Shown here: in pieces, positions 40,093 through 49,110 of the stretch
How the letters are laid out: every line of letters starts with the position of its first letter
How positions within the stretch are numbered: position 1 is the first letter of the stretch
NCBI GenBank assembly: GCA_943787425.1
Contig: CALSMJ010000001.1
Coordinates: 62,001-126,000, forward strand
Length of the DNA stretch: 64,000 nucleotides
DNA from: an uncultured Pseudomonadales bacterium
GTDB lineage: Bacteria > Pseudomonadota > Gammaproteobacteria > Pseudomonadales > Azotimanducaceae
Direction: 5' to 3'
The notes under the pieces: model-generated
Database searches by the model: none
The model's input: the letters and a program-made list of their open reading frames with translations, nothing else
What the model was told of the DNA's origin: nothing
Made by a program: the position numbers and the translations under genes

Positions 40093-40518
40093 ATGAACGC
40101 GCCCATTCTCGCCCCTGCTGCGGTTTTAATTCTTTGGTCATTGATCATGCTAGCTTGGATGGCAGCCACCCGGCTTCCCGCCCTTCCCAAAGCGGGCCTG
40201 GACCTGTCAGGCGCCGGCGGGCGCGGCCAAGATATTGACCCGCAGTTGCCACCAAACGTTGCCTGGAAGTCCCATAACTACGCACATCTTATGGAACAAC
40301 CGACCTTGTTTTATGCGGTCGTGATCTTACTGACGCTAGCAGGGCAAGGCGATGGTCTAAATGCTCAGCTTGCTTGGGCCTACGTTGGCCTCAGAATCAT
40401 CCATAGCCTTTGGCAAGCTTTGGTGAACACCATACCGGTTAGGTTTGGCTTGTTTATTTTGTCGTCAATCTGTCTGCTTACCCTGAGTATCCACTTGGTG
40501 ATGGCGACCCTGTTATAA
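40093..40518 (+). CDS. MAPEG-family membrane protein
   Basis: 141 residues, four membrane helices, the size of MAPEG proteins (microsomal glutathione-transferase-like). The family phrases SHNYAHLMEQPTLFYA (about 60-75) and AYVGLRIIHSLWQALVNTIPVRF (about 95-117) are present, including the Asn and Arg associated with glutathione binding. AAAGGAAC precedes the ATG. Bacterial members may conjugate glutathione or reduce peroxides; function here is not established. Confidence 0.85.
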   Translation: MNAPILAPAAVLILWSLIMLAWMAATRLPALPKAGLDLSGAGGRGQDIDPQLPPNVAWKSHNYAHLMEQPTLFYAVVILLTLAGQGDGLNAQLAWAYVGLRIIHSLWQALVNTIPVRFGLFILSSICLLTLSIHLVMATLL

Positions 40519-40586
40519 CCGTTGGCACAAAACCCGAATCCAGAGGCTACGCCAACAGCCTGCCGCGCATCAGCCTCCCAGAATAT

Positions 40587-42041
40587 TCAGGCACTCTGGC
40601 GTCGATCCAGCTCAGCTCGAATCGAAGCGTGAACGGCTCGGGTTATTTTGTAACGCGTCACCAAAGCGATCGGAATCAGGTACAGCAGGGGCAGTAAAAC
40701 CCCAACCGCAAGGCCAAGCCGAAAAATCATGTCCTCCGGGACCTGATTTGGGTCAACTTGCGTCGGAAACGCAATCAGGGTCATCAGAAACCCGCCAAAC
40801 ATAATGCCAATGCCGCTGACCGCCTTACCTGAAAAGGACAATGCGGCGTTGAACATGCCCTCCTGACGATACCCAGTCTGCAGCTCATGTTGATCTAACA
40901 CATCGGCTAATAGGGATGCTGAGATGACCCCCTGAATCACCGCGATGGCAACGGCTATAACCCCCATCCCAACTAAGATCATGAGCAGCCTAGGATCGCC
41001 ATTATTTGGCAGCAAATCGAAAAATCGAAGATTGATGAGGGTAATGCCGTCGAGCAGCGCAACCAGGGCGCAGACTAAAATGATCGACCTCTTTTCCCAT
41101 CGCTTTTGGATCAGGGCAATCAGTGGAAAGGCGATAAACGCGCCGAGTGCAGACAACGCAAACCAGCGTAAATCCGCCGTATTAAACCCCCAAAAATAGG
41201 TATTGATGTAGATTCCAAGATTGACCGTGGTGCCACCTATGGCCGAAATCATGATCACGATCACAAAAATTAAAACAAACTGGCGATTCTTCATCGACCG
41301 GACTAAATCCCGAATAACAAGCGACAGGCTCAATCGCTCGCTCACGTCCACATGCTGCCGCAAATGTGGCACTTGGTTTAGCGTCAGCAGGCTGGTCGCC
41401 AAAGCGCCACCGGTGAGCAACAACCCAGCAGCCAGCCCAACCAGCGGGTAGCCGGTCAAGTTCATTTGGCCAACGGGAAAGGCCTCCGTGCTCGGCAGTA
41501 AAAAGCTGTATACAAACAAAGGAAACGACACCCCAATCGCCCAACCTACGGCATAGCGATAGGCCATGACCGAGGTTCTTTCATGATAGTCATCTGATAG
41601 TTCTGAGGCGATCGCAGCCCAGGGCACGAAATACAGCGTCATCATGCCCCGTGTGAGCACCATGCAGGCCAGCAGCCAGCCCATCAACCCTAACTCTGAT
41701 AAATCAGCGGGCGGTGAGAACGTGAAATAAATGCCCAGACCCAAGGGCAAGGCCGCAACCAGCATCAAAGGATGCCGCCGACCCCAACGACTCTGTAAGT
41801 TATCGGAGTAGGCGCCAACGATCGGGTCCGTTACGGCATCAAACACCATGGCAACGGCAAGAATGACGGAGACCTGAAAGGCGTCCAAACCCAGCAATTG
41901 ACTGTAGTAAAACAAAACCAGGGTATTGATGACCCAGTTCTTCACCGTGTCGGGAATCGCACCCAAGCCTTGATAAAATTTAACCTTAAACGTTAAGGGG
42001 CCAGATCGTTGCGTTCTTGAGTAAGTTGGTCCCACAGGCAT
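40587..42041 (-). CDS. GPH/MelB-type cation:sugar symporter (MFS_2)
   Basis: 484 residues, twelve hydrophobic segments. The family features are visible: VFDAVTDPIVGAYSDNLQSRWGRRHP (about 66-91) is the cation-site helix and first loop, and FVPWAAIASELSDDYHER (about 138-155) the second conserved loop. These carriers import glycosides, uronides or similar organic compounds with Na+ or H+. Substrate unknown. The assigned ATG has its AAGG site immediately adjacent (poor spacing), so the true start could be slightly downstream. Confidence 0.85.
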   Translation of the reverse strand: MPVGPTYSRTQRSGPLTFKVKFYQGLGAIPDTVKNWVINTLVLFYYSQLLGLDAFQVSVILAVAMVFDAVTDPIVGAYSDNLQSRWGRRHPLMLVAALPLGLGIYFTFSPPADLSELGLMGWLLACMVLTRGMMTLYFVPWAAIASELSDDYHERTSVMAYRYAVGWAIGVSFPLFVYSFLLPSTEAFPVGQMNLTGYPLVGLAAGLLLTGGALATSLLTLNQVPHLRQHVDVSERLSLSLVIRDLVRSMKNRQFVLIFVIVIMISAIGGTTVNLGIYINTYFWGFNTADLRWFALSALGAFIAFPLIALIQKRWEKRSIILVCALVALLDGITLINLRFFDLLPNNGDPRLLMILVGMGVIAVAIAVIQGVISASLLADVLDQHELQTGYRQEGMFNAALSFSGKAVSGIGIMFGGFLMTLIAFPTQVDPNQVPEDMIFRLGLAVGVLLPLLYLIPIALVTRYKITRAVHASIRAELDRRQSA

Positions 42042-42203
42042 CCTTGCGCTCGCTTTAACGTCAAAATGTTCGTTACGTTTCGTTCATTCCTGCCAATACT
42101 AGGTTGCGCGCTACCATCGTTGCCTGAGCCGTCATTTCTAAAGCTACGAGCCCCAAAGCCAAAATTCTCAAAGCCATCATTCTTATCATGATGATCGCAA
42201 TTA

Positions 42204-42809
42204 TTACTGGGGTTTATGGCCTGCTAGCTTATCAAAGGTGTTTAATTCCCGTTCAGCCAAACCTGCCTCAACCGCATCACGCCGCAGGGTTTCATAGGAG
42301 AACGGCACAAGTACTTGGCGGCGCGTGTGCACGACATTCACTAAAATTCCCCACAAATTCAGCGCGATACAAAGGCCGACGACCCAGGGTTGAATGAGTG
42401 GCAGGAAATACCCAAACATCAAAATCTGTAACCAAAACTCGGGTTTCGTCAGGAGGACGGTGATACCCAAGCGGCCCGGCATGAGCGTCATCCAGATGGC
42501 CATCATAAGCAGCGCCAAGCTCACAAAACAAAGTTCCAGTTCAAAACGGGTAACCGCGCCCTCGATCAAGCCATTGAGCGCAATAAAGCCCAACAGAAAA
42601 CACAAGCCGCCGTGCATTTTATGGCCGACCTTCTCTTTGATCATTAAATAGCTGTTAGGGGTATTGCTAAGGGTCATCCACGGTTGGGGTTTGACTCGAA
42701 AGTCATCTATGATTTCATACACGCCAATTCCAAGGTAAACCAACACTTCAACCCACAAGATTCCCTTTAATAAAGGTGTCAGGGGATATAGTTCTGTCGG
42801 GGACAACAT
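42204..42809 (-). CDS. Polytopic membrane protein of unknown function
   Basis: 201 residues, about five hydrophobic helices (about 15-32, 66-85, 90-110, 125-145, 147-162), then a hydrophilic C-terminal tail (about 165-201) with several charged residues. ATG at 42809 preceded by AAGGAG. It lies 162 bases downstream of nothing on its strand except the GPH transporter, which follows in the same direction, so they may be co-transcribed. No motif recognised. Confidence 0.6.
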   Translation of the reverse strand: MLSPTELYPLTPLLKGILWVEVLVYLGIGVYEIIDDFRVKPQPWMTLSNTPNSYLMIKEKVGHKMHGGLCFLLGFIALNGLIEGAVTRFELELCFVSLALLMMAIWMTLMPGRLGITVLLTKPEFWLQILMFGYFLPLIQPWVVGLCIALNLWGILVNVVHTRRQVLVPFSYETLRRDAVEAGLAERELNTFDKLAGHKPQ

Positions 42810-43056
42810 GTGCGACTCCTTAGCGCCATCGATCGCCGTGGCGCGCTGACTTGTCTCTTAGCGTTTTACCTACTTGGCATCGATTGCAGTCAGATCCTTT
42901 AATGCAAGCTTTCTAATTTTTATTGTTCTATTTCTTATTGTTTCGGCGCCTTTAATGCCTTGCAAAACCATCCCGCCCATTGCCAACAGACTAGCGCTGT
43001 CAAGGCGTTGGGTCAAAGCCCTCTTTTTTAGAGTTTTCCCTTCTTTAACTGCAACC

Positions 43057-44169
43057 TCAGCCCACCAACCGTGCCGGCGCCAGCTGCGGCAAGATTGCTA
43101 CCTGATGCGTAGGTACTGCTTCAGCAAGCACCAATCGGCAGATGAGATCAGCCATCGCGGGCGCGCTTTGATAGCCATAACCGCCTTGTCCTGCAAACCA
43201 AAAATAGCCTGCCAGCCTGGGGTCAGCGCCAACGACAAAGTTGCCATCCGGCGCAAAGGTTCGAAGGCCGGCCCAACGGAACTGAACTCGTTTTACCGGT
43301 AGGTTGCACACCCGCTGGAATCGATCAATCGCCAACGCAATATCAAGATCTTCAGGCTGCGCGTCACAGGGCGCGCTCAGCGTTTCATCAGCCGGCGAAA
43401 CCAATAAGTGCGCCCCCTCAGCTTTAAAATAATAGTCCTCCTGGATACCGACACACATCGGCCATTTGGCATGGTTGAGGGCTTCTGGCACCTCAATTAA
43501 ACAGGCCGTCCGGCGTTTCGGCTGCAACCCAAGTGGCGCGAGCCCTGCCAACATGCCAACTTCATCTGCCCAAGCGCCTGCGGCATTGACGATGATTCTT
43601 GCGCTGGCAACGAGGCCATCACCACACCGAACCTGCCAATGCTCACCCAAACGATCCAGACCAAGCACCCGGACATCGGTCTGAAGCGTGCCACCGCGAG
43701 CCCGCAATTGTTTCAAATAGCCTTGCAGGATGGCGTGAACGTCCAAGTCACCGCCATTGAGGTCGAGCAATCCCCCTGAAACATTCGAATCAATTATCGG
43801 GACTTGGGCGCGAATGGCTTCTAGCGACATCCGTTCTAACTCAGGTTGGTTTGCTGCCAGGTCTTCAAGCAGGCCTAGCTCGTTTTGTCGCGCCAAAAAC
43901 AGAGAGCCCCTCGGTTTCAGCAGATCCCTCGCGAACTCAGCAGGTGGCGTGCGGTAAAATCGGTGACTGTCGACCGTCAGTCGCCGCACCGCCGCGGTGC
44001 CATACGCGGGCGCAAAGTAGGCCGCAGACCGGCCACTGGCGTGATAGCCCGGTTGTGATTCGGCCTCAATCACCAAAACCTTTTGCTTGGCAGCTAGACT
44101 CGCCCCTGCGGAGACCCCGGCAATGCCGCCGCCAATCACGATCACGTCAAATTCTGGCACCGACACCAC
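43057..44169 (-). CDS. FAD-dependent oxidoreductase of the DAO family (D-amino-acid/D-arginine dehydrogenase-like)
   Basis: 370 residues. FAD motif VIVIGGGIAGVSAGASLA (about 8-25), GYHASGRSAAYFAP (about 41-54), NAAGAWADEVG (about 193-203) and the C-terminal RTFAPDGNFVVGADP plus GQGGYGYQSAPA. This combination matches D-arginine dehydrogenase-like enzymes, which deaminate D-amino acids to keto acids. Glycine-oxidase-like activity cannot be excluded. GTG start at 44169. Divergent from the aldo/keto reductase. Confidence 0.8.
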   Translation of the reverse strand: MVSVPEFDVIVIGGGIAGVSAGASLAAKQKVLVIEAESQPGYHASGRSAAYFAPAYGTAAVRRLTVDSHRFYRTPPAEFARDLLKPRGSLFLARQNELGLLEDLAANQPELERMSLEAIRAQVPIIDSNVSGGLLDLNGGDLDVHAILQGYLKQLRARGGTLQTDVRVLGLDRLGEHWQVRCGDGLVASARIIVNAAGAWADEVGMLAGLAPLGLQPKRRTACLIEVPEALNHAKWPMCVGIQEDYYFKAEGAHLLVSPADETLSAPCDAQPEDLDIALAIDRFQRVCNLPVKRVQFRWAGLRTFAPDGNFVVGADPRLAGYFWFAGQGGYGYQSAPAMADLICRLVLAEAVPTHQVAILPQLAPARLVG

Positions 44170-44644
44170 CGAATCATCCTGTTTTGCTAAGGCTTCAGAA
44201 TAACCGTCCCCTACGGGTTCGCAAAGTCGCGGGCCTGCTTTTTAGAGTCTTGGCACCGCTTGCAAAACAACTTTTAATGCCTTTAGGTAAAACCCTGCCC
44301 ACTAGTACCCTAAAGTGCAGGCTCGACCCAATCGGAGCATCTTTTTGAGACCAGATAAATCGCAAGCCATCAGGCTTGCAGCAAAGCAGCAGCTTTTATC
44401 TGACTTCAATCGCCTCAGCCGACGATCTGAACTGCTTACCCGAACCGAATCAAGGGACTAATTGGACTGCACGAAGTTACACTCCATTTGAAAAACGCTG
44501 AGCACGCAGCGACCCAATACCACAGGTATGTTGGAAATAGGTTTGACGCAGGCGCGCTTCTTAAGGCACGCTCCAAGGGTTGAAGGGGCCATGAAAAGCC
44601 TGCGTATCAACTTTCAAATTTCATGAATACAAAGAGAAAATCAG
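44170..44644. other. Divergent intergenic region with a perfect hairpin
   Basis: 475 bases between divergent genes. A 7-base inverted repeat (44362-44368 and 44373-44379, loop 4) is present without a T-run. No gene, operator or clear promoter boxes recognised otherwise. Confidence 0.4.
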
Positions 44645-45676
44645 ATGCTGACGTCACATCAACTGGGTAGCAACACGGGCCTTAGGGTTTCCAAACTGTG
44701 CTTGGGCACCATGAACTTTGGCGAGCCCGGCCGCGGCCATCAGGGCGACTGGACGCTGGGAACCGATGACGCCCGCCCGATCTTCCAAGCCGCCATCGAG
44801 CACGGGGTAAACTATTTCGACTGCGCGGACATCTACGGGGTCGGTGCCTCTGAAATCGTCGTGGGCCAACTACTGAAAGAGCTCCTCCCCCGGGATGAGT
44901 ACGCCCTCACCACAAAGGTGTCGATGCCCATGGGCCGCGCGCCCAACCAAGGCGGGCTGTCTCGAAAACACATCATGGAAGGGGTTGACCGATCGCTCAA
45001 ACGCTTAGGTCATGATTACATTGACCAACTCATCATTCATCGTCATCCCCATGGCATTCCAGGCCTTGCTCAAACGCCGATTGAAGAAACCATGGAAGCC
45101 CTGAACGATGTCGTTAAAGCGGGTAAAGCGCTTTATCTTGGCGCCTCGTCTATGTTTGCCTGGCAGTTTGCAGAGCTTCAAATGACCGCCGAACATAACG
45201 GCTGGACCAAATTTATCTCCATGCAGAATCACCTCAACCTGATCTACCGCGAAGAAGAACGCGAGATGATTCCTTATTGCGTTAAAACGGGCGTCGCGAT
45301 CACGCCTTGGTCGCCCTTAGCCCGAGGCATCCTAGCCGGCGCCTATCAAGGTGCTTTTGACAAGGGCTCTACGACTAGATCGTCCGGTCAAGACCGCAAG
45401 CGCACCGAATCGCTGTATCACGGCGAGAACATCTTTCAAATTGCGGATCGCGTGGTCGAGATTGCCAACAAATACGGTAAGACGCCTGCCCAGATCGCTG
45501 TTGCTTGGCTGTTTACCGTTGAGGGTGTTGTTTGCCCGGTTGTTGGGGTATCGAAGGCCGCCCAGCTTACTGATTTGGTTGAGGCGACCACCATTGAGCT
45601 CGCCGCGGAGGATGTCGCCTACCTTGAGGCCCTGTATCAACCGGTTGAGAATCTGCTGTCGACGGGCATGTCTTAA
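44645..45676 (+). CDS. Aldo/keto reductase (YghZ/Kv-beta-like)
   Basis: 343 residues, TIM-barrel NADPH-dependent carbonyl reductase. The catalytic tetrad is visible: Asp and Tyr in NYFDCADIYG (about 57-66), Lys in YALTTKVSMP (about 92) and His in LIIHRHPHG (about 127). The NADPH-binding end has TPWSPLARGILAGAY and GVVCPVVGVSKAAQL. Length and internal loops match the larger Kv-beta/YghZ group rather than short reductases. Substrate not predictable. ATG with GAGA upstream. Last intact gene before the tRNA. Confidence 0.88.
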   Translation: MLTSHQLGSNTGLRVSKLCLGTMNFGEPGRGHQGDWTLGTDDARPIFQAAIEHGVNYFDCADIYGVGASEIVVGQLLKELLPRDEYALTTKVSMPMGRAPNQGGLSRKHIMEGVDRSLKRLGHDYIDQLIIHRHPHGIPGLAQTPIEETMEALNDVVKAGKALYLGASSMFAWQFAELQMTAEHNGWTKFISMQNHLNLIYREEEREMIPYCVKTGVAITPWSPLARGILAGAYQGAFDKGSTTRSSGQDRKRTESLYHGENIFQIADRVVEIANKYGKTPAQIAVAWLFTVEGVVCPVVGVSKAAQLTDLVEATTIELAAEDVAYLEALYQPVENLLSTGMS

Positions 45677-45802
45677 GCGACAATACCGTTATTCCTTCGA
45701 TAAGTTTTCAAAGCGTTCGTCCGAAGCTTTTGTTGCGTCTTTTTAAGAAACTGGAAAGCACCTGCATTTACGAAGGCGGTAACAACTTTAAAAAGTAGAA
45801 TT

Positions 45803-45878
45803 TGGTGGAGCTAGGCGGGATCGAACCGCCGACCTCGTGACTGCCAGTCACGCGCTCTCCCAGCTGAGCTATAGCCCC
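45803..45878 (-). tRNA. tRNA-Ala (anticodon GGC)
   Basis: 76 bases including an encoded CCA end (45803-45805). The 5' end is at 45878. Cloverleaf: acceptor GGGGCTA with TAGCTCC, containing the G3-U70 pair that identifies alanine tRNAs; D stem GCTC/GAGC; anticodon stem CGTGA/TCACG with loop CTGGCAG (anticodon GGC, reads GCC); T stem GGCGG/CCGCC with loop TTCGATC. Directly upstream on its own strand is a leader hairpin and then a tandem array of partial copies of this gene. Confidence 0.97.
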
Positions 45879-45890
45879 ATCATGGTTTTA

Positions 45891-45910
45891 AGATCCTAGA
45901 TGGTGGATCT
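45891..45910 (-). promoter_or_regulatory. Leader hairpin of tRNA-Ala shared with the repeat array
   Basis: Arms 45891-45896 and 45905-45910 (AGATCC/GGATCT) pair around an 8-base loop, 13 bases before the tRNA 5' end. The repeat units have the same arms (for example 45992-45997 and 46007-46012) but a different 9-base loop. Conservation of arms with a changed loop suggests the structure matters, perhaps for RNase processing or transcription. Confidence 0.5.
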
Positions 45911-45914
45911 TCGA

Positions 45915-46630
45915 CTTAGAGCCCGTGACCGTCCCGCGCTGTCGTGCGCGACCCCGGCCCAGCTGAGCTATAGCCCCACACGAAACTTTTAAGATCCTCG
46001 GTGGATGGATCTGTCGACTTAGAGCCCGTGACCGTCCCGCGCTGTCGTGCGCGACCCCGGCCCAGCTGAGCTATAGCCCCACACGAAACTTTTAAGATCC
46101 TCGGTGGATGGATCTGTCGACTTAGAGCCCGTGACCGTCCCGCGCTGTCGTGCGCGACCCCGGCCCAGCTGAGCTATAGCCCCACACGAAACTTTTAAGA
46201 TCCTCGGTGGATGGATCTGTCGACTTAGAGCCCGTGACCGTCCCGCGCTGTCGTGCGCGACCCCGGCCCAGCTGAGCTATAGCCCCACACGAAACTTTTA
46301 AGATCCTCGGTGGATGGATCTGTCGACTTAGAGCCCGTGACCGTCCCGCGCTGTCGTGCGCGACCCCGGCCCAGCTGAGCTATAGCCCCACACGAAACTT
46401 TTAAGATCCTCGGTGGATGGATCTGTCGACTTAGAGCCCGTGACCGTCCCGCGCTGTCGTGCGCGACCCCGGCCCAGCTGAGCTATAGCCCCACACGAAA
46501 CTTTTAAGATCCTCGGTGGATGGATCTGTCGACTTAGAGCCCGTGACCGTCCCGCGCTGTCGTGCGCGACCCCGGCCCAGCTGAGCTATAGCCCCACACG
46601 AAACTTTTAAGATCCTCGGTGGATGGATCT
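45915..46630 (-). repeat. Seven tandem 103-bp units, each with leader and first 20 nt of tRNA-Ala
   Basis: Period is exactly 103 bases. Matching positions fall at 45915, 46018, 46121, 46224, 46327, 46430 and 46533. Copies are identical by eye; the last ends after 98 bases at 46630. Read on the minus strand each unit has four parts. First is an AGATCC...GGATCT hairpin. Second is an A/T-rich link. Third is the first 20 bases of tRNA-Ala (acceptor 5' strand, D-stem 5' strand, D-loop GG). Fourth is a G+C-rich tail containing CGCGC-ACGACA-GCGCG. No unit contains anticodon loop, T arm or CCA. The array lies immediately upstream of the complete tRNA-Ala, whose own leader carries the same hairpin. 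There are no variable spacers, so it is not a CRISPR array. Confidence 0.95.
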
Positions 46631-46716
46631 TGCTCACAAAAAAAGCCAAATTCGGCTGTTTCTGACGAAGACGCGCATGCTATCGCGATCACCGCATTCG
46701 TTCAAGTATTTCAGCG

Positions 46717-47487
46717 CTATGCCCGCAGTAATCGACTACCTGGTGCGGGCGGCGTCTCGGGTGGGCCCGCAAAACATTGCGCAATGCTCATCCATTCGTG
46801 CGCGGCATCCCCATATACGGTTAGATCCACATCCGCTACATTCCGCACTTGCGTGACAACATGACAAAAATCAACCGCACTGCCTTCAACGAAATTATCT
46901 TCCGAGAAGTCGTTAAAACGCCAAACCACCCCGCTCGGTGCCGTAAGTTCAACGTAGGGCGCGGGCCCCGGCGGCGTCTGCTTTCGGTTTACGAAAGTCC
47001 AGCCGTAGGTCTTGACCCCAATCACGACAATATTCTGGATTCGGTCGGAATCAACGCGAGTCTGGCCGAGCTCGTCAAACACTGCCTGGCCGTGGGCCCA
47101 GGTTTCCATTTGGCGCGCGGTGCCAAACATTTTGACCCCCATGTCCGGACCGAACCAGGGCACTCGAGCATCCGGCGCAAGCTTGCCAAGCAAGGCGGAT
47201 AAATCTTGTAACTCCGAGAACCATCGCGCCAGCAGCGCCTCACCTTCAAGCGTTGGGTTCATCAACGCGTTGGTTTTAGAGCTGTTCTGTTTCATTGCCA
47301 GAAATTGATCCGGGTCGGTCAGCGCGAGCTTCGCCGCCAAATCCGTGCCATGCAGATGCTGAACGACCTTATTGATGGTCCAGTTTTTAAATGTGGTCGG
47401 GCGCGCCCAATCGGCAACACTCAGATCTGCCAGCAGCGCGTGGAGCACCTGCCCCTCCATTAAAAAGTCCTCAGCAATCGTACTCAT
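46717..47487 (-). CDS. TIGR03084-type, maleylpyruvate-isomerase-N-domain (DinB-like) protein
   Basis: 256 residues. The N-terminal four-helix bundle includes DWARPTTFKNWTINKVVQHLHGTDLAA (about 26-52), the typical W-T-...-D-H-L block with His residues for metal binding, and MFGTARQMETWAHGQAVFDELG (about 123-144) with two more possible ligands. The C-terminal part is a small lipid-carrier-like domain (YVELTAPSGVVWRF). Members of this group are uncharacterised metal-binding proteins related to mycothiol- or glutathione-dependent isomerases. The ATG overlaps the gltX stop, so it is co-translated with gltX. Intact. Confidence 0.75.
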   Translation of the reverse strand: MSTIAEDFLMEGQVLHALLADLSVADWARPTTFKNWTINKVVQHLHGTDLAAKLALTDPDQFLAMKQNSSKTNALMNPTLEGEALLARWFSELQDLSALLGKLAPDARVPWFGPDMGVKMFGTARQMETWAHGQAVFDELGQTRVDSDRIQNIVVIGVKTYGWTFVNRKQTPPGPAPYVELTAPSGVVWRFNDFSEDNFVEGSAVDFCHVVTQVRNVADVDLTVYGDAAHEWMSIAQCFAGPPETPPAPGSRLLRA

Positions 47488-48969
47488 GACGCGCTCCCTA
47501 ACTGTCGGTATTCCGCCTCGAGTTTCTTGGCTTGTTTTTTAGACACCCCGCCCAAGATGTTCAGCGCGTGCCGAACCCTGGCCCGAGTCAGATCCGGCCC
47601 CAACACCACCATCGAATCAAACAGCGGTGGCGCCACCGAACGCCCGCTGATCGCGATGAAAAGCGGTGCTAAAAAGTCGCGAATCTTAACGTCCATCGCC
47701 TCGGCAAGTTGCTTTAGCCCAGCTTGCAGCACTTCGCTGCGCCAATCACTCGCCTGCTCTAAATGCCAAAGACTAAACTGCAGCACTTTGAGTGCGACCT
47801 CCGGTTCCGTTTTCAGTTTCACGAAGTGTTCCGCCTCAATCAGCGGTAGGCCTTCTAACAAGAATCCCGCCAAAGGCGCCACATCACTGAACACTTCCAC
47901 GCGTTCTTTAATCAGCGGGATAATCTGCATGAGTTTATCCCGGTTTAAAGCCCAATCGGCTAACCGGTCTGCGAGCGCCTCGTCATCTAGCGTCTCCCGA
48001 AGCCAACGACCGTTCAGCCATTTGAGTTTTTCGATGTCGAATACCGGCGCGCCCATGCTAATCCGATCAATATCAAAATGCGACCATCTCATCCAGCGAG
48101 AACTTTTCCTCACCCGATGGTAGGCTCCAGCCCAACATCCCCAGGTAATTCAGAACCGCTTCGGGCATATAGCCCATGTCTTTATAGAACCGGATGCTGG
48201 TTGGGTTCTTACGCTTACTCAATTTGCTTTTGTCGGGATTGCGCAACAAGGGCATGTGAATCAGCTCCGGCATGGGCCAGCCAAAGTACTCATACAGCAA
48301 CTGATGCTTAGGCGCCGAGTTGATCCACTCTTCGCCGCGAATAATGTGGGTAATCGCCATCAGGTGATCATCGACCACCACCGCCAGATGATAGGTTGGG
48401 AATCCATCGGCTTTTTGCAATACCTGCATATCGATCTGGGCGTAATCAATCTCGATGGCACCTCGCAGTCGGTCCTGAATCGTGCAAACCCCACTGGCGG
48501 GGACTTTCATTCGAACCACAAAGGGGGTGCCAGCCGCTTTTTGAGCCGCGACGTCCTCAGCGGATAACTGGCTGCAGAGGCCGTCATAACGCGCTGTCTG
48601 CCCCCCCGCCATCTGCGCTTTGCGCATCTCATCCAGACGCTCGCTGGTGCAAAAACAGTGAAACGCATGGCCCTTGTCGAGCAACGTTTGGGTATGCGCC
48701 TTGTAAATGGGCAGCCGCTCGCTTTGCCGGTAGGCGCCCTTCGCCCCCCCCACATCGGGCCCCTCATCCCATTGCAGGCCTAGCCATTTCAAGGAATCTA
48801 GTATGGTTTGTTCTGAGGCTTTGGTACTGCGGGCAAGATCTGTGTCTTCAATACGCAATAAAAACTCACCGCCATGCTGTTTCGCAAAACAATAGCTGAA
48901 CAGCGCCATATAAGCGGTGCCGACATGCGGATCCCCCGTCGGCGATGGTGCCACACGTGTTCTAACCAT
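47484..48969 (-). CDS. gltX: Glutamyl-tRNA synthetase, one frameshift
   Basis: Charges tRNA-Glu with glutamate. The N-terminal 298 residues hold the class I signatures: [13 protein letters not shown] (HIGH variant, about 8-20), [11 protein letters not shown] and [11 protein letters not shown] (KMSKS variant). After [11 protein letters not shown] the frame ends. Adding one base near 48082 continues into [25 protein letters not shown] and the anticodon-binding helical domain to the stop at 47484, giving about 495 residues, the normal length. The stop overlaps the next gene. The enzyme is essential in nearly all bacteria, so this indel is more likely an assembly error than inactivation, unless another gltX copy exists. 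Confidence 0.9.
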
Positions 48970-49110
48970 AACGTTTACTCACTTATTTTTTTGCGCGCGG
49001 ATTATGTGGCACTTTGCTAGAGACTATTGCCGCGCTATCGGATATTCGAGCGAAGAACCCTTGCGACGGTGATGGTACACTAACTGCCATCAAAGATTAA
49101 TTCAGAATTC

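Noticed and set aside
45915..46630. CRISPR or guide-RNA style array
   Set aside because: The whole 103-bp unit is repeated without variable spacers, and part of the unit is clearly tRNA-Ala sequence. No cas-like gene is nearby.
46431..46649. Open frame of about 72 codons on the minus strand through the repeats
   Set aside because: It is a by-product of repeated tRNA-derived sequence; the peptide simply repeats and has no ribosome-binding site.
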